Shown: positions 45,618 to 55,214, counted from the first letter of the stretch. The stretch: 64,000 nucleotides of DNA from Microcoleus sp. FACHB-672 (GCF_014695725.1 NZ_JACJOU010000007.1:124001-188000), one strand, 5' to 3'. Notes: generated from the sequence alone by a model not told the origin. Numbers and translations are program-made.

Positions 45618-47534
45618 TTAAACTTGTTGCAGATAAGATTCAAACCGCTGCTGCAATTGTTCCACCGGCAGATTTTGAGTCCAATATTCCACCAAAGCAT
45701 GACCGAAAGCCCAAGCGTTGCGCTCTGGTGCAGCCGTGTTTTCTAGCAACACCGGCCAAAGCGATCGCAAGTCAAAATTAAGCAAATTACTCTCACCGGC
45801 ATTCAACAGCGAGAACAAATCATAAGCCATTTGCAGCTTCCCAATTACAACCGGCAACTGCTCCACAGGAATTTGCTCTGCTAGCAGATACGCTAAATTT
45901 GGAGAGCCGGTTGACATGGTGGAAATGAACTGAAGAACCGGACTTTTCAACAGTGCGGTGAGTCCCTGTGTTGTTGCCATTTGGAATGTGTAGCGGTCGA
46001 TAATTTTGCTGGCAGCAACCGTGCGGGCTTCCAAATTACGCAAAAAGCGGGCAAGGCGAAGTTGTTTAGCCGGCGAGATTTCTTGTACCAATGCTTGCGA
46101 TATCGCCTCTGCATTCCAAGCAGTTCGACCTGTTTTGAGATCGCCGGCGACAATGGGCAGAATTAAATTACAGAAATCACTCAGAAGTTGAGCGCGGTAT
46201 TCCGTCGCTTCCCGAATTGCTTTTTCTTTTGGGCGATCACCCCATTGCCAATCATAGGGCGGTTCCCATTCGCGTACCGGGCGCAGACGATCCACTTGGG
46301 TAACGAGTACAATTGCCGGCAAATCTTTAACTGCCGTTTTTAGGTCTTTGAGAAAGTCCACATCCATTTGCAGGGCGGGATCTAAAGCCGGTGTGACGAG
46401 TAGCAGCAGATCCGCGCCGGTGGCAAACTCCAGCACTTCATCCCGCAGATCCCCACGGTTGACTTGTTCGTAACCGGGTGTATCCCAAAGGATGAGCGTT
46501 TCACCGGCCTCACTTTGCCAGCGATAATTCTGTATTTTGTCTGTACTTGGTAATACATCAACCGCTGCTTTATCTGCCCGAAACAGCGTGTTAATTAAAC
46601 TGCTTTTCCCAGCGCCGGTGCGCCCTGCCAGCAAAATACTGATGGGTTTTTGCTCAACTTCCTCCACAGGTTCAGCTTGTGAGAGGATTTCTCGCAGAGT
46701 TTGGGTTTGGGCTTTCGGCAGTGCCGGTGTGGCAACGGCAAATTCCCCAGGAAGCACCGTACTGCCGCCGTAGAGGGTGATTGCTTGCCGGCAGAGGTTC
46801 CGCAAGGCAGCTTCCCGAAGCGACTGACCCAAATTTACCAATAATTGCTGAGTTGCCTGGTTCCCGGAACGTTGACTCGCCACTTTTGCCACCGCTACTG
46901 CCGGGTTTAAAAACCATTGTGCCCAGTTCCACACTTGCATCAATTTGCGAGCGGATGGCTCTAGTTTGCGATAGACTTCGTAAGCTTCGTAAGCCTGCCC
47001 AACCGTAACTTGATTGAGGGCAGGAGATAATTTTTGCATCCACCGATCCAAGTCATCCACGGTTCCCCGAATTAGGGCATAAGCCTGGGGAACGTAAATA
47101 GAAAGTAGGGGATACTTAACTTCAGGATGATAAACATGGGCGACAGCGGCAACAAGTTCCTGACATCGCTGCCAAAATATCGCCCAATCTTCCCAAATTG
47201 GCGGATCGTTTTGTGCTGTTGTTACGATTTCTTGAAGTGCAGTTTCTGCTCGATTTATTGTGTCGTTATCGGCTAACTGCGCGGTTGAATCTCCAATCGG
47301 AGAAGCCAATTCTTTGTTAACTTCCGCCATGACGGCTTCCATCTGATCGAAAGCCGGTTTCGTCCATTTAACCAGTAGCCACCGCCAGCCAACTAATAGA
47401 ACGGTAACTACAGCCCAGATCCAGTTAATTCCCCACTCGTGGATTTGTCTGCCGGCTGCTACCAGCAAGAAACCAACGATCATTGCGATTGGCGTTGCCA
47501 ATACAATCCATTGCCACAGCTTTAATCGCACCAT
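45618..47534 (-). CDS. Membrane-anchored GTPase (Era/dynamin-like)
   Basis: A 638-residue protein with two N-terminal transmembrane helices (residues about 10-28 and 36-54), a helical stretch to about 280, and a P-loop GTPase domain: ISILLAGRTGAGKSSLINTL (G1), LPSTDK, LILWDTPGYEQV (G3) and IVLVTQVDRLRPV (G4). A helical region with DUF697-like character follows to the C-terminus. It belongs to the cyanobacterial family of membrane GTPases without known cargo; a role in membrane dynamics or stress is inference. ATG is the complement of 47532-47534. It is divergent from the deaminase cassette that begins about 110 bases away. Confidence 0.85.
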   Translation of the reverse strand: MVRLKLWQWIVLATPIAMIVGFLLVAAGRQIHEWGINWIWAVVTVLLVGWRWLLVKWTKPAFDQMEAVMAEVNKELASPIGDSTAQLADNDTINRAETALQEIVTTAQNDPPIWEDWAIFWQRCQELVAAVAHVYHPEVKYPLLSIYVPQAYALIRGTVDDLDRWMQKLSPALNQVTVGQAYEAYEVYRKLEPSARKLMQVWNWAQWFLNPAVAVAKVASQRSGNQATQQLLVNLGQSLREAALRNLCRQAITLYGGSTVLPGEFAVATPALPKAQTQTLREILSQAEPVEEVEQKPISILLAGRTGAGKSSLINTLFRADKAAVDVLPSTDKIQNYRWQSEAGETLILWDTPGYEQVNRGDLRDEVLEFATGADLLLLVTPALDPALQMDVDFLKDLKTAVKDLPAIVLVTQVDRLRPVREWEPPYDWQWGDRPKEKAIREATEYRAQLLSDFCNLILPIVAGDLKTGRTAWNAEAISQALVQEISPAKQLRLARFLRNLEARTVAASKIIDRYTFQMATTQGLTALLKSPVLQFISTMSTGSPNLAYLLAEQIPVEQLPVVIGKLQMAYDLFSLLNAGESNLLNFDLRSLWPVLLENTAAPERNAWAFGHALVEYWTQNLPVEQLQQRFESYLQQV

Positions 47535-47644
47535 TGCACTCTGCCTGCTTAGCGTTGTTATATTGCTATTGTGGATCTAACACGACTCTGATGAGTGCTG
47601 GCTCACCGGATAATACAAGATGGGTTCTATAAGGAGCTGAAACT

Positions 47645-48076
47645 CTGAGCAAGGAGCGTTTGCGAGAAGATGCTGCCCAAATTCGAGAGCTATACGTTAA
47701 GAAAACTGTCGGTAAAGGGAATGTTGCAATTGCTGAAGTACATCTCCAGGAAAATGTAGTTTTTTGTGCGGGAGGAACATCTAGAGCAAGGAGTCCAACC
47801 CCTCTACCCAAGCCAAAATCAAATGGAGGACAATTTGAGCCTACAATTGACTCTCGTTTTTGTCCTGGGCGCCTTATGGATACGGATGCTGAATATAAAG
47901 TATTATCTAGCATTGCAGACACTCTAGAGACGTGTTATGGGATACAGGTCAAGGGCAGCCTCTATCTTTACACTGAACTACAACCCTGTGAAAGCTGTAA
48001 TAATGTCCTAAGACAGTTTAGAGACAAATTTCCGAATATAAGGGTAGAAGTATTCTGGGACTACCCCTGGCCCTAA
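47645..48076 (+). CDS. BURPS668_1122-type (toxin-deaminase) domain protein
   Basis: The frame is open from a TAA at 47630-47632. No ATG lies in the N-terminal part. CTG at 47645 has AAGGAG at 47631-47636, 8 bases upstream; the TTG at 47660 has AAGGAG only 3 bases away. I take CTG, giving about 143 residues. The domain shows VAIAEVHLQENVVFCAGGTS, RLMDTDAEYKVLSSIADTL, then LYLYTELQPCESCNNVL and QFRDKFPNIRVEVFW. This is the nucleic-acid deaminase fold with PCxxC and an acidic proton-transfer Glu (AE); the usual His/Cys zinc ligand before AE is Asp or Thr here. Such domains are toxins of polymorphic systems, but this one has no delivery module. It leads a three-gene plus-strand cassette. Confidence 0.75.
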   Translation: MSKERLREDAAQIRELYVKKTVGKGNVAIAEVHLQENVVFCAGGTSRARSPTPLPKPKSNGGQFEPTIDSRFCPGRLMDTDAEYKVLSSIADTLETCYGIQVKGSLYLYTELQPCESCNNVLRQFRDKFPNIRVEVFWDYPWP

Positions 48077-48099
48077 TTATAGTAAAGGAGAGATTCCTG

Positions 48100-49023
48100 A
48101 TGGTATTAGCATCGAGCTATTCTTTTGATTTAAACTCTTCTTTTTTACCTTCGATACCCGATCCTCTCAAAGAATTGCTGAATAAAATCAGGCAGCAACA
48201 TTATGAAGAACTCTATGAGCCTGAGGCAGAGGGATCAGCTTCTCTTCAAGATGCTTTAAATGAAATTCTAGAAGAATTTCGTATCAGCGATCCTACGCTA
48301 TGTCATCTTCGTTATACCTGGATGACGCTAATTTTAGTTTTAGTGGTAGAGCCGACAGTGGAATACTATCAGCCACTCAATTCCTTGCCCAAAAAGCTCA
48401 TAAATTCGATAGTGCTATGGTTGTTCAAAGCAAGTCGAAATTTAAGTAATTATGATACAAGTGAAAATGTACCTAATTCTAGTAAGTTTATAAATGAAAT
48501 ATTTAGTGAGAATAATTTGAATTGCGAGCGCTCCCCAGCGAGCTTCCAGATAATAAATGAAGCTCTAGATGTCTTTTATAATGCGCTTCTGGTTCTCGAT
48601 TACAAGAACTCGATACAGGCAATTCTAGAGATTTTAGATGATTGCTTGGAAGGTTACGCGATTTTTCCTGGCTCTTGCGGTAGACGTGAGCTGCTAGACT
48701 GGTGGATACTAGAGGTTGTGCCGGCAAGTTGGTATTTACTGCCTCCTAAATCCTTTTATGTAGTAGAAGGTTTGCAAAATAGAGAAGAGATTGAATTACG
48801 TCAGGCTAGCGCATTAAAACGCATTAGTTTCGTAATGCGGAGCCTTCTTCAACAGAGTGAGCTTAGCCAAGTCAAATCCAAATTTCCGATTCCGAACAGC
48901 ATCTACATCAGAACTTCGGGCAATAAGGAGAAAATAGGTACTGGAATTAGGCGGGATTCTTGGAAATCACTTCAAAGCTTAAACACTCGTGAGTACACCG
49001 ATGAATTAGTTGCTTTTGTGTAG
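48100..49023 (+). CDS. Hypothetical protein, possible immunity or partner of the deaminase
   Basis: I recognise no family. The 307-residue protein is largely alpha-helical, with acidic N-terminal segments (ELLNKIRQQHYEELYEPEAE), a conserved-looking Cys/Gly/Trp block (FPGSCGRRELLDWWILEVVP), and no signal or membrane segments. AAAGGAGAGATTCCTG precedes the ATG, a good ribosome-binding site, and the gene starts 23 bases after the deaminase. In polymorphic toxin systems the gene right after the toxin is usually the immunity gene, which makes that the first hypothesis, but nothing in the sequence itself shows it. Confidence 0.65.
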   Translation: MVLASSYSFDLNSSFLPSIPDPLKELLNKIRQQHYEELYEPEAEGSASLQDALNEILEEFRISDPTLCHLRYTWMTLILVLVVEPTVEYYQPLNSLPKKLINSIVLWLFKASRNLSNYDTSENVPNSSKFINEIFSENNLNCERSPASFQIINEALDVFYNALLVLDYKNSIQAILEILDDCLEGYAIFPGSCGRRELLDWWILEVVPASWYLLPPKSFYVVEGLQNREEIELRQASALKRISFVMRSLLQQSELSQVKSKFPIPNSIYIRTSGNKEKIGTGIRRDSWKSLQSLNTREYTDELVAFV

Positions 49024-49040
49024 TAAATTAAATAACTTAT

Positions 49041-49427
49041 ATGAGCAAGCAACAAGATATCAGAGAAGAATTAGCCGCAATCCTCAAGTCTTTTCAAGAC
49101 AGTGAATTGATTGATGAAGAAAAGGAAAGCTATGGAGAGGAGTACATTGCTAAAGTCAAGATGGCTTGTACTAACCTCCTCAAAAAGGAGTCTTTTCAAG
49201 TTGGACAACTTGTGAAATGGAAAGAAAATCTCAAGAATAGAAAACTACCTTACAAAACTCAACCGGCTATTGTTGTCGCAGTCCTAGACAAGCCTATATT
49301 CAGCGATGAAAAGGAGTCTGGTAGCCCTTACTTTCTCGAACCCCTAGACATCGTATTAGGATTACTGATTGATGATAATACTTTTCTAACCTTTTATTAT
49401 GATAGTAGAAGATTTGAGGCTTACTAG
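49041..49427 (+). CDS. Small conserved-looking hypothetical protein
   Basis: 128 residues, soluble, charged. After a Glu/Lys-rich helix (QQDIREELAAILKSFQDS) comes a beta-rich half: FQVGQLVKWKENLKNRKLPY, KTQPAIVVAVLDKP, SGSPYFLEPLDIVLGLLIDD and FYYDSRRFEAY. The pattern of Gly-Gln-x-Val-x-Trp-Lys followed by a Pro-Ala-Ile-Val strand looks like a conserved small domain, but I cannot name it. It follows the 307-residue gene by 17 bases, so all three cassette genes should share a transcript. It may be a second immunity or regulatory component. Confidence 0.6.
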   Translation: MSKQQDIREELAAILKSFQDSELIDEEKESYGEEYIAKVKMACTNLLKKESFQVGQLVKWKENLKNRKLPYKTQPAIVVAVLDKPIFSDEKESGSPYFLEPLDIVLGLLIDDNTFLTFYYDSRRFEAY

Positions 49428-49612
49428 AGCGCAAATATTTTAAGGAAAAATGGCTATTACGGAGGTCGTTGATACTAAATGTAGTCCAGTGATGACCTAG
49501 AACTTCAGTTGCCAATGCCGGCTTTCGTGATTGAGTTACAACTTACAGTAGGAGAATTGTTTAGCTGGCTATTGGAATGAGATGACAAACGGTAATTTAA
49601 ATGCCGGCACTC

Positions 49613-51094
49613 CTACCCAGCATTTTCTGACTGTTTGATTCCCTTAAACCGTTCTTGTGCTGACTTAAACGACTCTCGCATGACAGACTGAATTTTCTTA
49701 GGATCGGGCTTCTTCCCTCCCATTAAATCGCCAAAGTAAACGCAAGCACCCTCACCCAGCGAGAAGGTGTAGGCAGCAGCCCAAGAAGCCGCAATCACAC
49801 TACCAAACCCCGGTAAAAATTTGACCACTTCCCGCCCAATTGCCTGCGCTAGAAAGCCGCCGGCAATCGTACTAACAACACCTCCTGCCTGCGATGGGGT
49901 TAGTGTCTGCCCGTACAATTTCCCCAGCAGCCCCACCATAGACACTTGCAAGGCAGTCAACACCGGCATACTCGCAAATGGCAACGGCACCGCCTCCACC
50001 GCAGCTGCCATGATCGAAAATGGCAAAATGTAGCGGCGTGCAGTATCCCGATAAAGGTTGCCAATTTGCTCACCGGCTTCCTGATCCAATAACTGATAAA
50101 TCGCACTCGCTTCTGCTTCTGGTAGCAACTCTGCTAGAGAATCCCGCAGCGCCTCTAAGCCATAAAACACGGGCGTGTAACCGTCCTCTTCCAGCGTGAA
50201 GTCAATGAGCACAGCGCCGTTGTACAGTCCGGTAAACGCTTGCTTTATTGCCGCAAACGCTCGGTTAACTTCCGCATAGTCGGGTGGGTAAGCGGGATGA
50301 TCCGCTGTGCCGGCAGGGTAAAGTTCATGCAAGCAAGTCACCACCAACAAACACGGAATATCGGGATACTGCCGGCGCAACCCAGTCGCAATTTGCCGCA
50401 AAGTATCCGTTGCAAAATCATTAATTTTAACCGTCAAAATCAAAACGCTGGCGCGGCGACTCTTCTGTTGCAGATCGCCAACCAGTTCTTGAACCAGCAC
50501 TTGAGTGTCCTGATTGACATCTCCCAGCCCCACGGTATCGGTAAAAATCAATAATGGCAGGTCATTAGACGGATAAGCATAGCGTTGCGTGTTCTGCGTG
50601 TGAGGGCGAAATCCCTGCCCCACAATCTCAGCAGATACGCCCGTCAGTCCCCGCACAATTGAGCTTTTGCCTGATTGAGGCTTACCAATCAAAAGCGCTT
50701 CCGTTGTGGGTAGTTCGGCACGAACCGCCGCCAAAATCTCTGCCACCCGCTCATCACTGACACTAAACCATTTCGTCGCCGTCTGTGCGGCTTCATCTAC
50801 GGGTAAAAGTCGCATTACGCGATCTGTTGCGTTGTTCCAGACACCGGCAACGCGGGTTTTCCAGGGATTGTTCACCGGCTCAGTTTTCACACCCTCCGTC
50901 GGTTCACTTCTTTGCTCAGAATCTGCCGACGATGAATCGGAATGTCGCATTATGCGATCTGTTGCGTTGTTCCAGACACCGGCAATGCGGGTTTTCCAGG
51001 GATTGTTCATCGGCTCAGTTTTCACACCCTCCGTCGGTTCACTTCTTTGCTCAGAATCTGTCGGCGATGAATCGGGATTATGTTGCTCAGTCAT
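49613..51094 (-). CDS. GTPase with DUF697-like C-terminus and duplicated N-terminal segment
   Basis: About 493 residues. The N-terminal 90 residues consist of two near-identical 45-residue segments (SEPTEGVKTEP, NNPWKTRxAGVWNNATDRxM). A P-loop GTPase follows: EALLIGKPQSGKSSIVRGLT (G1), FTDTVGLGDVNQDT (G3), then LVVTCLHELYP in the G4 place. The C-terminal part (PLPFASMPVLTALQVSMVGL and FLPGFGSVIAASWAAAYTF) is hydrophobic and DUF697-like, so it probably contacts membranes. The start is ATG at 51094; GTG 51100 and TTG 51103 extend it slightly. It lies downstream of the deaminase cassette, convergent with it. The G4 motif departs from NKxD, so nucleotide specificity is uncertain. Confidence 0.8.
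   Translation of the reverse strand: MTEQHNPDSSPTDSEQRSEPTEGVKTEPMNNPWKTRIAGVWNNATDRIMRHSDSSSADSEQRSEPTEGVKTEPVNNPWKTRVAGVWNNATDRVMRLLPVDEAAQTATKWFSVSDERVAEILAAVRAELPTTEALLIGKPQSGKSSIVRGLTGVSAEIVGQGFRPHTQNTQRYAYPSNDLPLLIFTDTVGLGDVNQDTQVLVQELVGDLQQKSRRASVLILTVKINDFATDTLRQIATGLRRQYPDIPCLLVVTCLHELYPAGTADHPAYPPDYAEVNRAFAAIKQAFTGLYNGAVLIDFTLEEDGYTPVFYGLEALRDSLAELLPEAEASAIYQLLDQEAGEQIGNLYRDTARRYILPFSIMAAAVEAVPLPFASMPVLTALQVSMVGLLGKLYGQTLTPSQAGGVVSTIAGGFLAQAIGREVVKFLPGFGSVIAASWAAAYTFSLGEGACVYFGDLMGGKKPDPKKIQSVMRESFKSAQERFKGIKQSENAG
50811..51080. repeat. 135-base direct repeat inside the GTPase gene
   Basis: Units 50811-50945 and 50946-51080 differ at only a few positions and encode the two 45-residue N-terminal segments. 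The repeat length is a multiple of three, so the frame is kept. Confidence 0.85.
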
Positions 51095-51348
51095 GCACAC
51101 CAAAATAGCAGAGAGTTTAAACTAATTCTATCTATCAGAGAGCCGAGTAAAATTTCAACTCTAGGGGCTTGAAATATCGCTTCAAGTGTATCAGCTAGAA
51201 AGGCAGTTTCAATATAAACAGCGAGGATTCCTTCACCGAATAAATTCTCAACAGTCCGAAATATTAATTTTACTACGCGGCGATGCTACCGCTAGCCCAA
51301 TAGGTTCGACTGGCACCCGATGCAAGTCGCAAAATCTTTTGACACCCA

Positions 51349-53106
51349 CTAACTTTCGTAATCACTCATTGCCACCGGCAGGCGCACCGTAAACACAGAA
51401 CCCTTACCCAGCTCACTTTCCATTGCGATTTCCCCGCCCATCATCTCACAGAAATGCCGGCTAATTGCTAAGCCCAATCCCGTGCCCCCATACTTGCGCG
51501 TTGTCGAGGCGTCCCCTTGTATAAAAGCTTCAAATAATCGCTGCTGTTCTTCTAAAGACATCCCAATCCCTGTGTCTTCTACGCAGAAGTGAATCCAATC
51601 AGGAATGCTTTCAACCTCACGAGTGACTGTCAGCGTTACCCGGCCATTTGTTGTAAATTTAGCAGCATTGCTTAGTAAGTTAAAAAGCACTTGCCGCACC
51701 TTGGTTTGATCGGCGTACATCATCCCCAGTTGGTGATCACTATTCACCTCTAAAACATTGCCATTTTTTTCCACGATCGGCTTGACTGTAGCAATGACGT
51801 TAGCAATCAGTGGCAAAAGTTCAAACCTCTCTGGATAAAGCTGCATTTTTCCCGCTTCAATTTTGGAGAAGTCGAGAATATCATTAATTAATGTTAGTAA
51901 ATGCTTGCCGGCACCATTAATTGAACGCAAATCGTCAATAAAATCCAGATCACCGATCTCTAAATCTTGAACATCCTCTTGAAGCAGTTCGCTGTAACCG
52001 ATGATCGCATTCAACGGCGTGCGTAATTCATGGCTCATATTTGCTAAAAACTGGCTTTTCGCTTTGCTAGCGGCTTCAGCTGCTTCTTTCGCCTGTTGCA
52101 GTTGTTGGGTGCGCTCGGACACTCGCTCGATGAGATGATTTAAAGAAATCGCTAATGAGCCAATTTCATCTTGGGTTGTCACCGGCACTCGCAACTCAAA
52201 GTTAGACTCTCTCCCCACCTGCTCAGCAAGTTGAGTGAGGGTGACAACCGGCTCAGCGATCGCTCGACTGGTACGCAACGCCAAAACCCCGGCAATCGCC
52301 ACTGACAGCAACATACTCACGACAATAATTAGTTTCTCAAGTCCTTGTGCCTCCTCCATCGCCATTTCCCCCAACCGCTCTTGATCTTGAGAAATATTCA
52401 AGAGTTCTGTCAGAGGTTCTGAAAGACGATCCAGTTGCGTGGCTTCCGTGCCGGTGACAAGCAGACGCAGTTGCTGCCGCGCTAAGTCTACTTCCTCTGA
52501 CGGCAATTGCGATGGGTTGATTTGCTGCAAGCTTGAGTCTATTTGTTGTGCGTAAGCTTTTAAGCTCGTTGTGTAAGCCTGTATCAAAGTCAGCATCGTG
52601 GGGGGATCTGCGGCTAACCGGTGGGGATGACTTTGGATAAAGCTTTCAATTTCAAGCTGCAACTTCTGCGCTTTGGCAACACTTTCAAAGAGGCGGATTT
52701 TTTCTAATTGCAGCCGATCTGCATCCTCCACAATCGCAGCTAGCCGCGAGCCATGCAACTGCGCCAAGATTGCCGCATCTTTAAAATTTCCCAGCAGTTG
52801 TGCTTGCACATGGGCATCGGCAAGCTCCTCTACGCCTTGTCCCTGGAAATAATCCGCAATCAGCAGCCCACCAAGTGAGCCACACAAACCAATGCCAAGT
52901 GCTAGGAAATACCCGTAACCAATTTTTTGGTGGATGCGCCAAGAGCGGGCTTTGGTTTCCCAGTGTTGGAGGAATTTTAGGGGCAGGCTTTCTAGGGGGG
53001 GTTGGGCAGTTACAACTTGTTGACTCTCTGTATTTCCGTCAGAAGGGGTTGACTGTTGAGGTTGCATCTGCAGAAATTCCTTACCTCCAGCAAAAAACAA
53101 TCGCAT
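51349..53106 (-). CDS. Sensor histidine kinase with HAMP domain
   Basis: A 585-residue membrane sensor. A basic cytoplasmic tail is followed by the first transmembrane helix ([20 protein letters not shown] near residue 65), a periplasmic helical-bundle sensor of about 190 residues, a second helix ([19 protein letters not shown]) and a HAMP domain ([17 protein letters not shown]). After a coiled coil comes His[22 protein letters not shown] with the phospho-accepting His, and then the HATPase N (NLLSNAAKF), G1 (VEDTGIGM) and G2 (GGTGLGLAI) boxes. No receiver domain is fused and no response regulator gene is near. ATG 53106 has GAGGAA 5 bases away; ATG 53067 with AAGGAA 9 bases away is an alternative. 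Confidence 0.92.
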   Translation of the reverse strand: MRLFFAGGKEFLQMQPQQSTPSDGNTESQQVVTAQPPLESLPLKFLQHWETKARSWRIHQKIGYGYFLALGIGLCGSLGGLLIADYFQGQGVEELADAHVQAQLLGNFKDAAILAQLHGSRLAAIVEDADRLQLEKIRLFESVAKAQKLQLEIESFIQSHPHRLAADPPTMLTLIQAYTTSLKAYAQQIDSSLQQINPSQLPSEEVDLARQQLRLLVTGTEATQLDRLSEPLTELLNISQDQERLGEMAMEEAQGLEKLIIVVSMLLSVAIAGVLALRTSRAIAEPVVTLTQLAEQVGRESNFELRVPVTTQDEIGSLAISLNHLIERVSERTQQLQQAKEAAEAASKAKSQFLANMSHELRTPLNAIIGYSELLQEDVQDLEIGDLDFIDDLRSINGAGKHLLTLINDILDFSKIEAGKMQLYPERFELLPLIANVIATVKPIVEKNGNVLEVNSDHQLGMMYADQTKVRQVLFNLLSNAAKFTTNGRVTLTVTREVESIPDWIHFCVEDTGIGMSLEEQQRLFEAFIQGDASTTRKYGGTGLGLAISRHFCEMMGGEIAMESELGKGSVFTVRLPVAMSDYES

Positions 53107-53516
53107 CCGTTTCCTCTGTTAACTGTTACATGGCTCAAACAACTGTGCGGTAAAATTTCCCTGATCGCAGCAGACACCAACAATCCTAGCTTATGAAACC
53201 GAACTGGGCGAGTAATTGATCGCTTTGAAAAGGCGCAGGCTTATGACGCTTTTGTGCCAGTTTACTGTAGAAGCTCAATCCTATCAAGTTAAACGTGTGA
53301 ATGTTGGATTAATGAATAAGTATTAAGTCCGGCACTTTTTTCAGTTTTTTGCAACAATCAGGGCTTTAGGGTTAAACACGTTCCGCTTTGAGCGGTTTGG
53401 AAATATTGAGTTTCCAAAAGTGTAACCAATGAAAGGTGCCGACTGAAACGGTGGCAAAGTAGAAACAAGCCGTTAAGTGTGCTTTTACCTTTTTCTTTCT
53501 CAGGAAACTCTCTTTT
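53107..53516. other. Gene-free divergent promoter region
   Basis: A 410-base gap between the divergent histidine kinase and SIMPL genes. It contains AT-rich stretches but no recognised operator, RNA or ORF. Confidence 0.5.
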
Positions 53517-54281
53517 ATGAATTTATCTCTACAGTCTGGCGCTCAATCCACTGCTTGGAATCGTTTGAAAAGTTTGTCGCTCGTGTTAGGTTTGCTCAGC
53601 TTAACTGCCTGCCAATCTGTGCCGGCTCAAATGCAAACTGGACATTTCGCACCCCTACCGAGAACCCTCAGTGTATCAGGGAAGGGAGAGGTGAGTATCC
53701 CCGCAACAATCGCGAAAGTCAATTTAGGGGTTGAAGTTCAGGGTAAAACCGCAACAGCAGTGCAACCGGAGGTAGCGAAGCGCTCGGAGGCGGTGGTAAA
53801 ACTGTTGAAAGAGCGGAAGGTGGAAAAACTGAAAACCGCCGGCATTAATCTCAGCCCAACTTATAGCTTTCAAAACAATGAGCAACGCTTGAATGGATAT
53901 GCCGGCAGCAACATTGTCAGTTTTGAAATTGCGACAGATAAGGTGGGAACGCTGTTAGATGATGCGATTAAAGCTGGGGCAACGCGAATTGACAGCATTG
54001 ACTTTACTGCGACAGATGAAGCGATTGCAGCCGCCCAAAAGCTAGCGCTGGGTGAAGCAACGGAACATGCTAAAAAACAAGCGGATGCCGTTTTCACAAC
54101 CCTAAGCTTTAAGTCGCAGGAAATTGTCGGGATTCAAATTAATGCTGCAAATACACCGATGCCACCGATGCCAATGCCGGTTGGTGTTCCGTTAGCCCAA
54201 GATACGAAAAACTCTGTCACTCAAGTGGTGGGTGGAGAGCAGCAAGTACAATCTTTCGTAACGCTGCAAATTCGTTATTAA
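53517..54281 (+). CDS. SIMPL domain (DUF541) lipoprotein
   Basis: A 254-residue lipoprotein. The signal peptide ends in LLSLTAC, a lipobox with Cys about 29, so the mature protein is membrane-anchored on the periplasmic side. The rest is the SIMPL (DUF541) domain: RTLSVSGKGEVSIPATIAKV, VVKLLKERKVEKLKTAGINL, YSFQNNEQRLNGYAGSNIVS, GATRIDSIDFTATDEAIAAA and the C-terminal VQSFVTLQIRY. SIMPL proteins occur across bacteria; a stress or envelope role has been suggested. The start is ATG after CAGGAAAC. It is convergent with the YkvA-family gene. Confidence 0.9.
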   Translation: MNLSLQSGAQSTAWNRLKSLSLVLGLLSLTACQSVPAQMQTGHFAPLPRTLSVSGKGEVSIPATIAKVNLGVEVQGKTATAVQPEVAKRSEAVVKLLKERKVEKLKTAGINLSPTYSFQNNEQRLNGYAGSNIVSFEIATDKVGTLLDDAIKAGATRIDSIDFTATDEAIAAAQKLALGEATEHAKKQADAVFTTLSFKSQEIVGIQINAANTPMPPMPMPVGVPLAQDTKNSVTQVVGGEQQVQSFVTLQIRY

Positions 54282-54303
54282 ACAGCCGGCAAGTCTGTTA
54301 AAT

Positions 54304-54723
54304 TTAACGGTTCAGAATGCTGCCTAACCAAACAACAGTTAAAACTCCCAGTAACACCCAAATCAGTACAATGATGTCGGCAGCTATCCAATTTGTGGGT
54401 TTTTCCTGTGCCATTTTGGTTGCTGCTTTCTCGCGGCATTCAGCTAAAACCTCTGGTGGAATCATTTTCAGCACCAGCCAAATTCCCGCCGGCAGGATAA
54501 TCAAATCGTCCAGAAATCCGATGACGGGAATTCTATCTGGAATTAAATCAATGGGACTGAAGGCATAAGCAAAGACACCAGCAGCTAGGAACCGAGCATA
54601 CCAAGGCGTTCTGGAATCTTTACTCACCAAATAAATTGCCCAGGTTTCTTTTTTGAGTTTTCTTGCCAGTTGTTTGAGGGAGTGCATGGGAGGCGTTTTA
54701 GGCGAATCCCGGCATTTTATCAA
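54304..54723 (-). CDS. YkvA family (DUF1232) membrane protein
   Basis: A 139-residue protein with the DUF1232 signature: LKKETWAIYLVSKDSRTPWY, then ARFLAAGVFAYAFSPIDLIP, followed by VIGFLDDLIILPAGIWLVLK and a C-terminal helix (IVLIWVLLGVLTVVWLG). The paired SPIDLIPDxIP motif is typical of the family. It sits in the membrane with two or three helices; the role is unknown. An internal ATG 12 codons in is an alternative start, and neither has a strong ribosome-binding site. It is convergent with the SIMPL gene. Confidence 0.88.
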   Translation of the reverse strand: MIKCRDSPKTPPMHSLKQLARKLKKETWAIYLVSKDSRTPWYARFLAAGVFAYAFSPIDLIPDRIPVIGFLDDLIILPAGIWLVLKMIPPEVLAECREKAATKMAQEKPTNWIAADIIVLIWVLLGVLTVVWLGSILNR

Positions 54724-54767
54724 AGAAAGATTCTGCCGGGATGCTGAAGAATTTGTTTAGCAATCCC

Positions 54768-55214
54768 TTAATTAGATTTTTGCTCTGGAATGCTAGCACC
54801 TCGATATTTTACCTCTAAAGCTTGATTTTCTTGAACCATTAGAGCCGTTTGTTCGGTGCCGGTTTTACAAATTTGACCCCGGTATTTTACAATAGTTTCA
54901 CCTTCTTTTGCTTCCTCTAGAGGAGCGGTTGGTTCGTAGTCTACTCCGCGATAACAGAGTTTTATTTTGTCATCGGATTCAGATTCAATGATCAGCTGCC
55001 GGCTTGGCTGCAAAAGCCGATTACTGCTAACTAAGGTAAGTACGAGCAGTAACAACTGAATCTGCCACGGTGCAATTACCAAACTCACCAGTAAGCTCAC
55101 AACTAAAATTGATGCGGCGAGATAGGCAATTTCGTCAGCAGAGTTTGTCAAGATATAGGTAACTGCCAGAGCAATTCCCAGTGTAAACATGAAAGACCAA
55201 GGCATAATTATCAC
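54768..55214 (-). CDS. Membrane protein with DUF4278 motifs
   Basis: A 148-residue protein. Residues about 1-68 are hydrophobic with three helices (WSFMFTLGIALAVTYILTNS, IAYLAASILVVSLLVSLVI, IQLLLLVLTLVSS). The soluble tail has two DUF4278-type blocks, KLCYRGVDYEP and VKYRGQICK, plus a final VKYRGASIP. DUF4278 is a short cyanobacterial module of unknown role centred on YRG. The gene lies on the minus strand, 45 bases upstream of the YkvA-family gene in the same direction, so the two may be co-transcribed. Confidence 0.75.
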   Translation of the reverse strand: MIIMPWSFMFTLGIALAVTYILTNSADEIAYLAASILVVSLLVSLVIAPWQIQLLLLVLTLVSSNRLLQPSRQLIIESESDDKIKLCYRGVDYEPTAPLEEAKEGETIVKYRGQICKTGTEQTALMVQENQALEVKYRGASIPEQKSN

